64,000 bases of DNA from NCBI GenBank assembly GCA_019321725.1, contig CM033113.1, forward strand, positions 7,936,001 to 8,000,000, written 5' to 3'. Of the stretch, positions 63,192-64,000 are shown one piece after another. Position 1 is the stretch's first letter. Every line of letters starts with the position of its first letter. This DNA is from Paulownia fortunei (taxonomy: Eukaryota > Streptophyta > Magnoliopsida > Lamiales > Paulowniaceae). The notes beneath the pieces were generated by a model that was given only the letters and a program-made list of their open reading frames with translations, ran no database searches and had not been told where the DNA came from. A program made the position numbers and the translations under genes.

Positions 63192-64000
63192 GTAAGTGTC
63201 TGAGTTGAAAGCTCCCTGCATTATCCATTTTGTTATGTTTCTATGTCAATAATCAATGAATCATTCTCCCTTTCCTGTATAGTTTTGCTTGTTTATTGCT
63301 TATATAGCTTGGGCAATTTGTTTGAGATTTCTGAAAACTTAAACATCCTCAGGAAATCCATCGAGTTTTTTTTTTTTTGTTTTGTAAGTAGAGGAATCTG
63401 GTTATGTTACTCTATTACCTGTTTTGGAGTCAACATCCTCAGGGACAATATGATGCAGTAGCTTGAAGAGGAACAACTGGTTTGCTTGAGGGATAGTCAT
63501 TAAACTTGCTGCTCTAGTTGCCTGCATATGATGCCAATTGCAGTGTGAGTTTTGGTTCCTGGCTGAATGTGGGAAGTTGACTTTGTAAAAAACATAGTTT
63601 CTCTATGTGAAGGCTATGGGCGAGGCTGCTGATGCTGCTAAGGACTTAGCTTATGTTTGCCTAAGGTGAAAATCTGAGGGATGTACCAATGCATATAAAA
63701 TATCTCTCATTATTTTGTTTGTTAGGACGAATGTTGGATGTGGAAGTATTAATGGCAACGGGCTTTGAGTGACTAAGCTAACAGTTAAATATGGATCTAG
63801 AGATTGTTATCCTAGAGCATGCTGAAGTAAATTCCCTTGGATTGCCTGAATTTTTCTACTGGCCACCATAGAGAAACAAATACCTGTGGTTTGCAGTGCT
63901 GCAGCTTTAAGAAGCATCATAGCCGGGACGTGTGATTCCAGGTTTTTGATGCGCTTGTCGAGACTCATGTTTTTGGCTAGTCTGAGAATGGATGCTATCT
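63192..64000 (+). other. EDM2 intron 11 (truncated by the window end)
   Basis: It opens with a GTAAGT donor after TGGAAG. The expected next block of the family (a KVYLAPF.. region) is not found before position 64000, so the intron is at least 809 bp or a small exon was missed. Confidence 0.55.

Noticed and set aside
63608..63670. Short coding-like stretch (KAMGEAADAAKDLAYVCLR then stop) after the last seen EDM2 exon
   Set aside because: It does not match the expected next EDM2 segment, has no good acceptor and ends in a stop. Treated as intron.
1..64000. CRISPR array, prophage, plasmid origin or bacterial gene cluster
   Set aside because: No regularly spaced repeats of that type and no bacterial genes. 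All genes are intron-bearing plant families apart from the ACP coding part.

Overview
The window looks like nuclear DNA of a flowering plant, most likely a eudicot. Coding exons are short and moderately GC-rich, with GT-AG introns. They sit in very AT-rich spacers full of microsatellites, homopolymer runs and decayed non-coding repeats. Every recognisable protein is a typical plant family. I see no bacterial-style operons, no CRISPR array and no intact transposon coding sequence. The species cannot be named from the sequence alone.

Layout, left to right. (1) A pirin gene on the minus strand (542-2714, 6 exons). (2) An AT-rich spacer with a foldback element and interspersed repeats. (3) A plastid-type acyl carrier protein on the minus strand (7366-7787), with a clear transit peptide and carrier domain but no visible ATG. 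(4) A two-domain, GPI-anchored glycerophosphodiester phosphodiesterase-like (SHV3/GDPDL) gene on the minus strand (8595-16545, 9 exons). (5) A 7.5 kb spacer with a three-copy 57 bp tandem repeat and two GC-richer patches carrying promoter-like motifs. (6) A class I (vacuolar-type) NHX Na+,K+/H+ antiporter on the plus strand (24271-30015, 14 exons). (7) A convergent DEK_C plus double-SWIB chromatin protein on the minus strand (32109-35143, 5 coding exons plus a probable 3' UTR intron). (8) A Rho GDP-dissociation inhibitor on the plus strand (37363-40169, 5 exons). (9) A spacer holding a well-preserved SINE-like retroposon with target-site duplications (43607-43923). (10) A plant fimbrin on the plus strand (45774-52581, 14 coding exons) with an unusual Ser/Pro/Ala-rich repetitive tail. 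(11) Another AT-rich spacer. (12) The first 11 coding exons of an EDM2-like PHD-finger chromatin regulator on the plus strand (57650-63191), which runs off the window.

The genes do not form one pathway. They cover redox or transcription co-factor work (pirin), plastid fatty-acid synthesis (ACP), cell-wall assembly (GDPDL), vacuolar ion homeostasis (NHX), chromatin and transcription (SWIB, EDM2), and actin or Rho signalling (RhoGDI, fimbrin). The exon chains given here were built by hand. In each one the reading phase closes exactly across all GT-AG junctions, and total lengths match the families (pirin 296 aa, GDPDL 759, NHX 521, SWIB 355, RhoGDI 235, fimbrin 757).

I found no wholly new biological system. 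The most notable observations are: a 143-bp tandem duplication in the EDM2 leader that copies both a splice acceptor and the start-codon region, creating a 57-codon overlapping uORF; the SINE-like insertion with 16-bp target-site duplications; the ACP gene without a visible start codon; and the repeat-bearing fimbrin tail.
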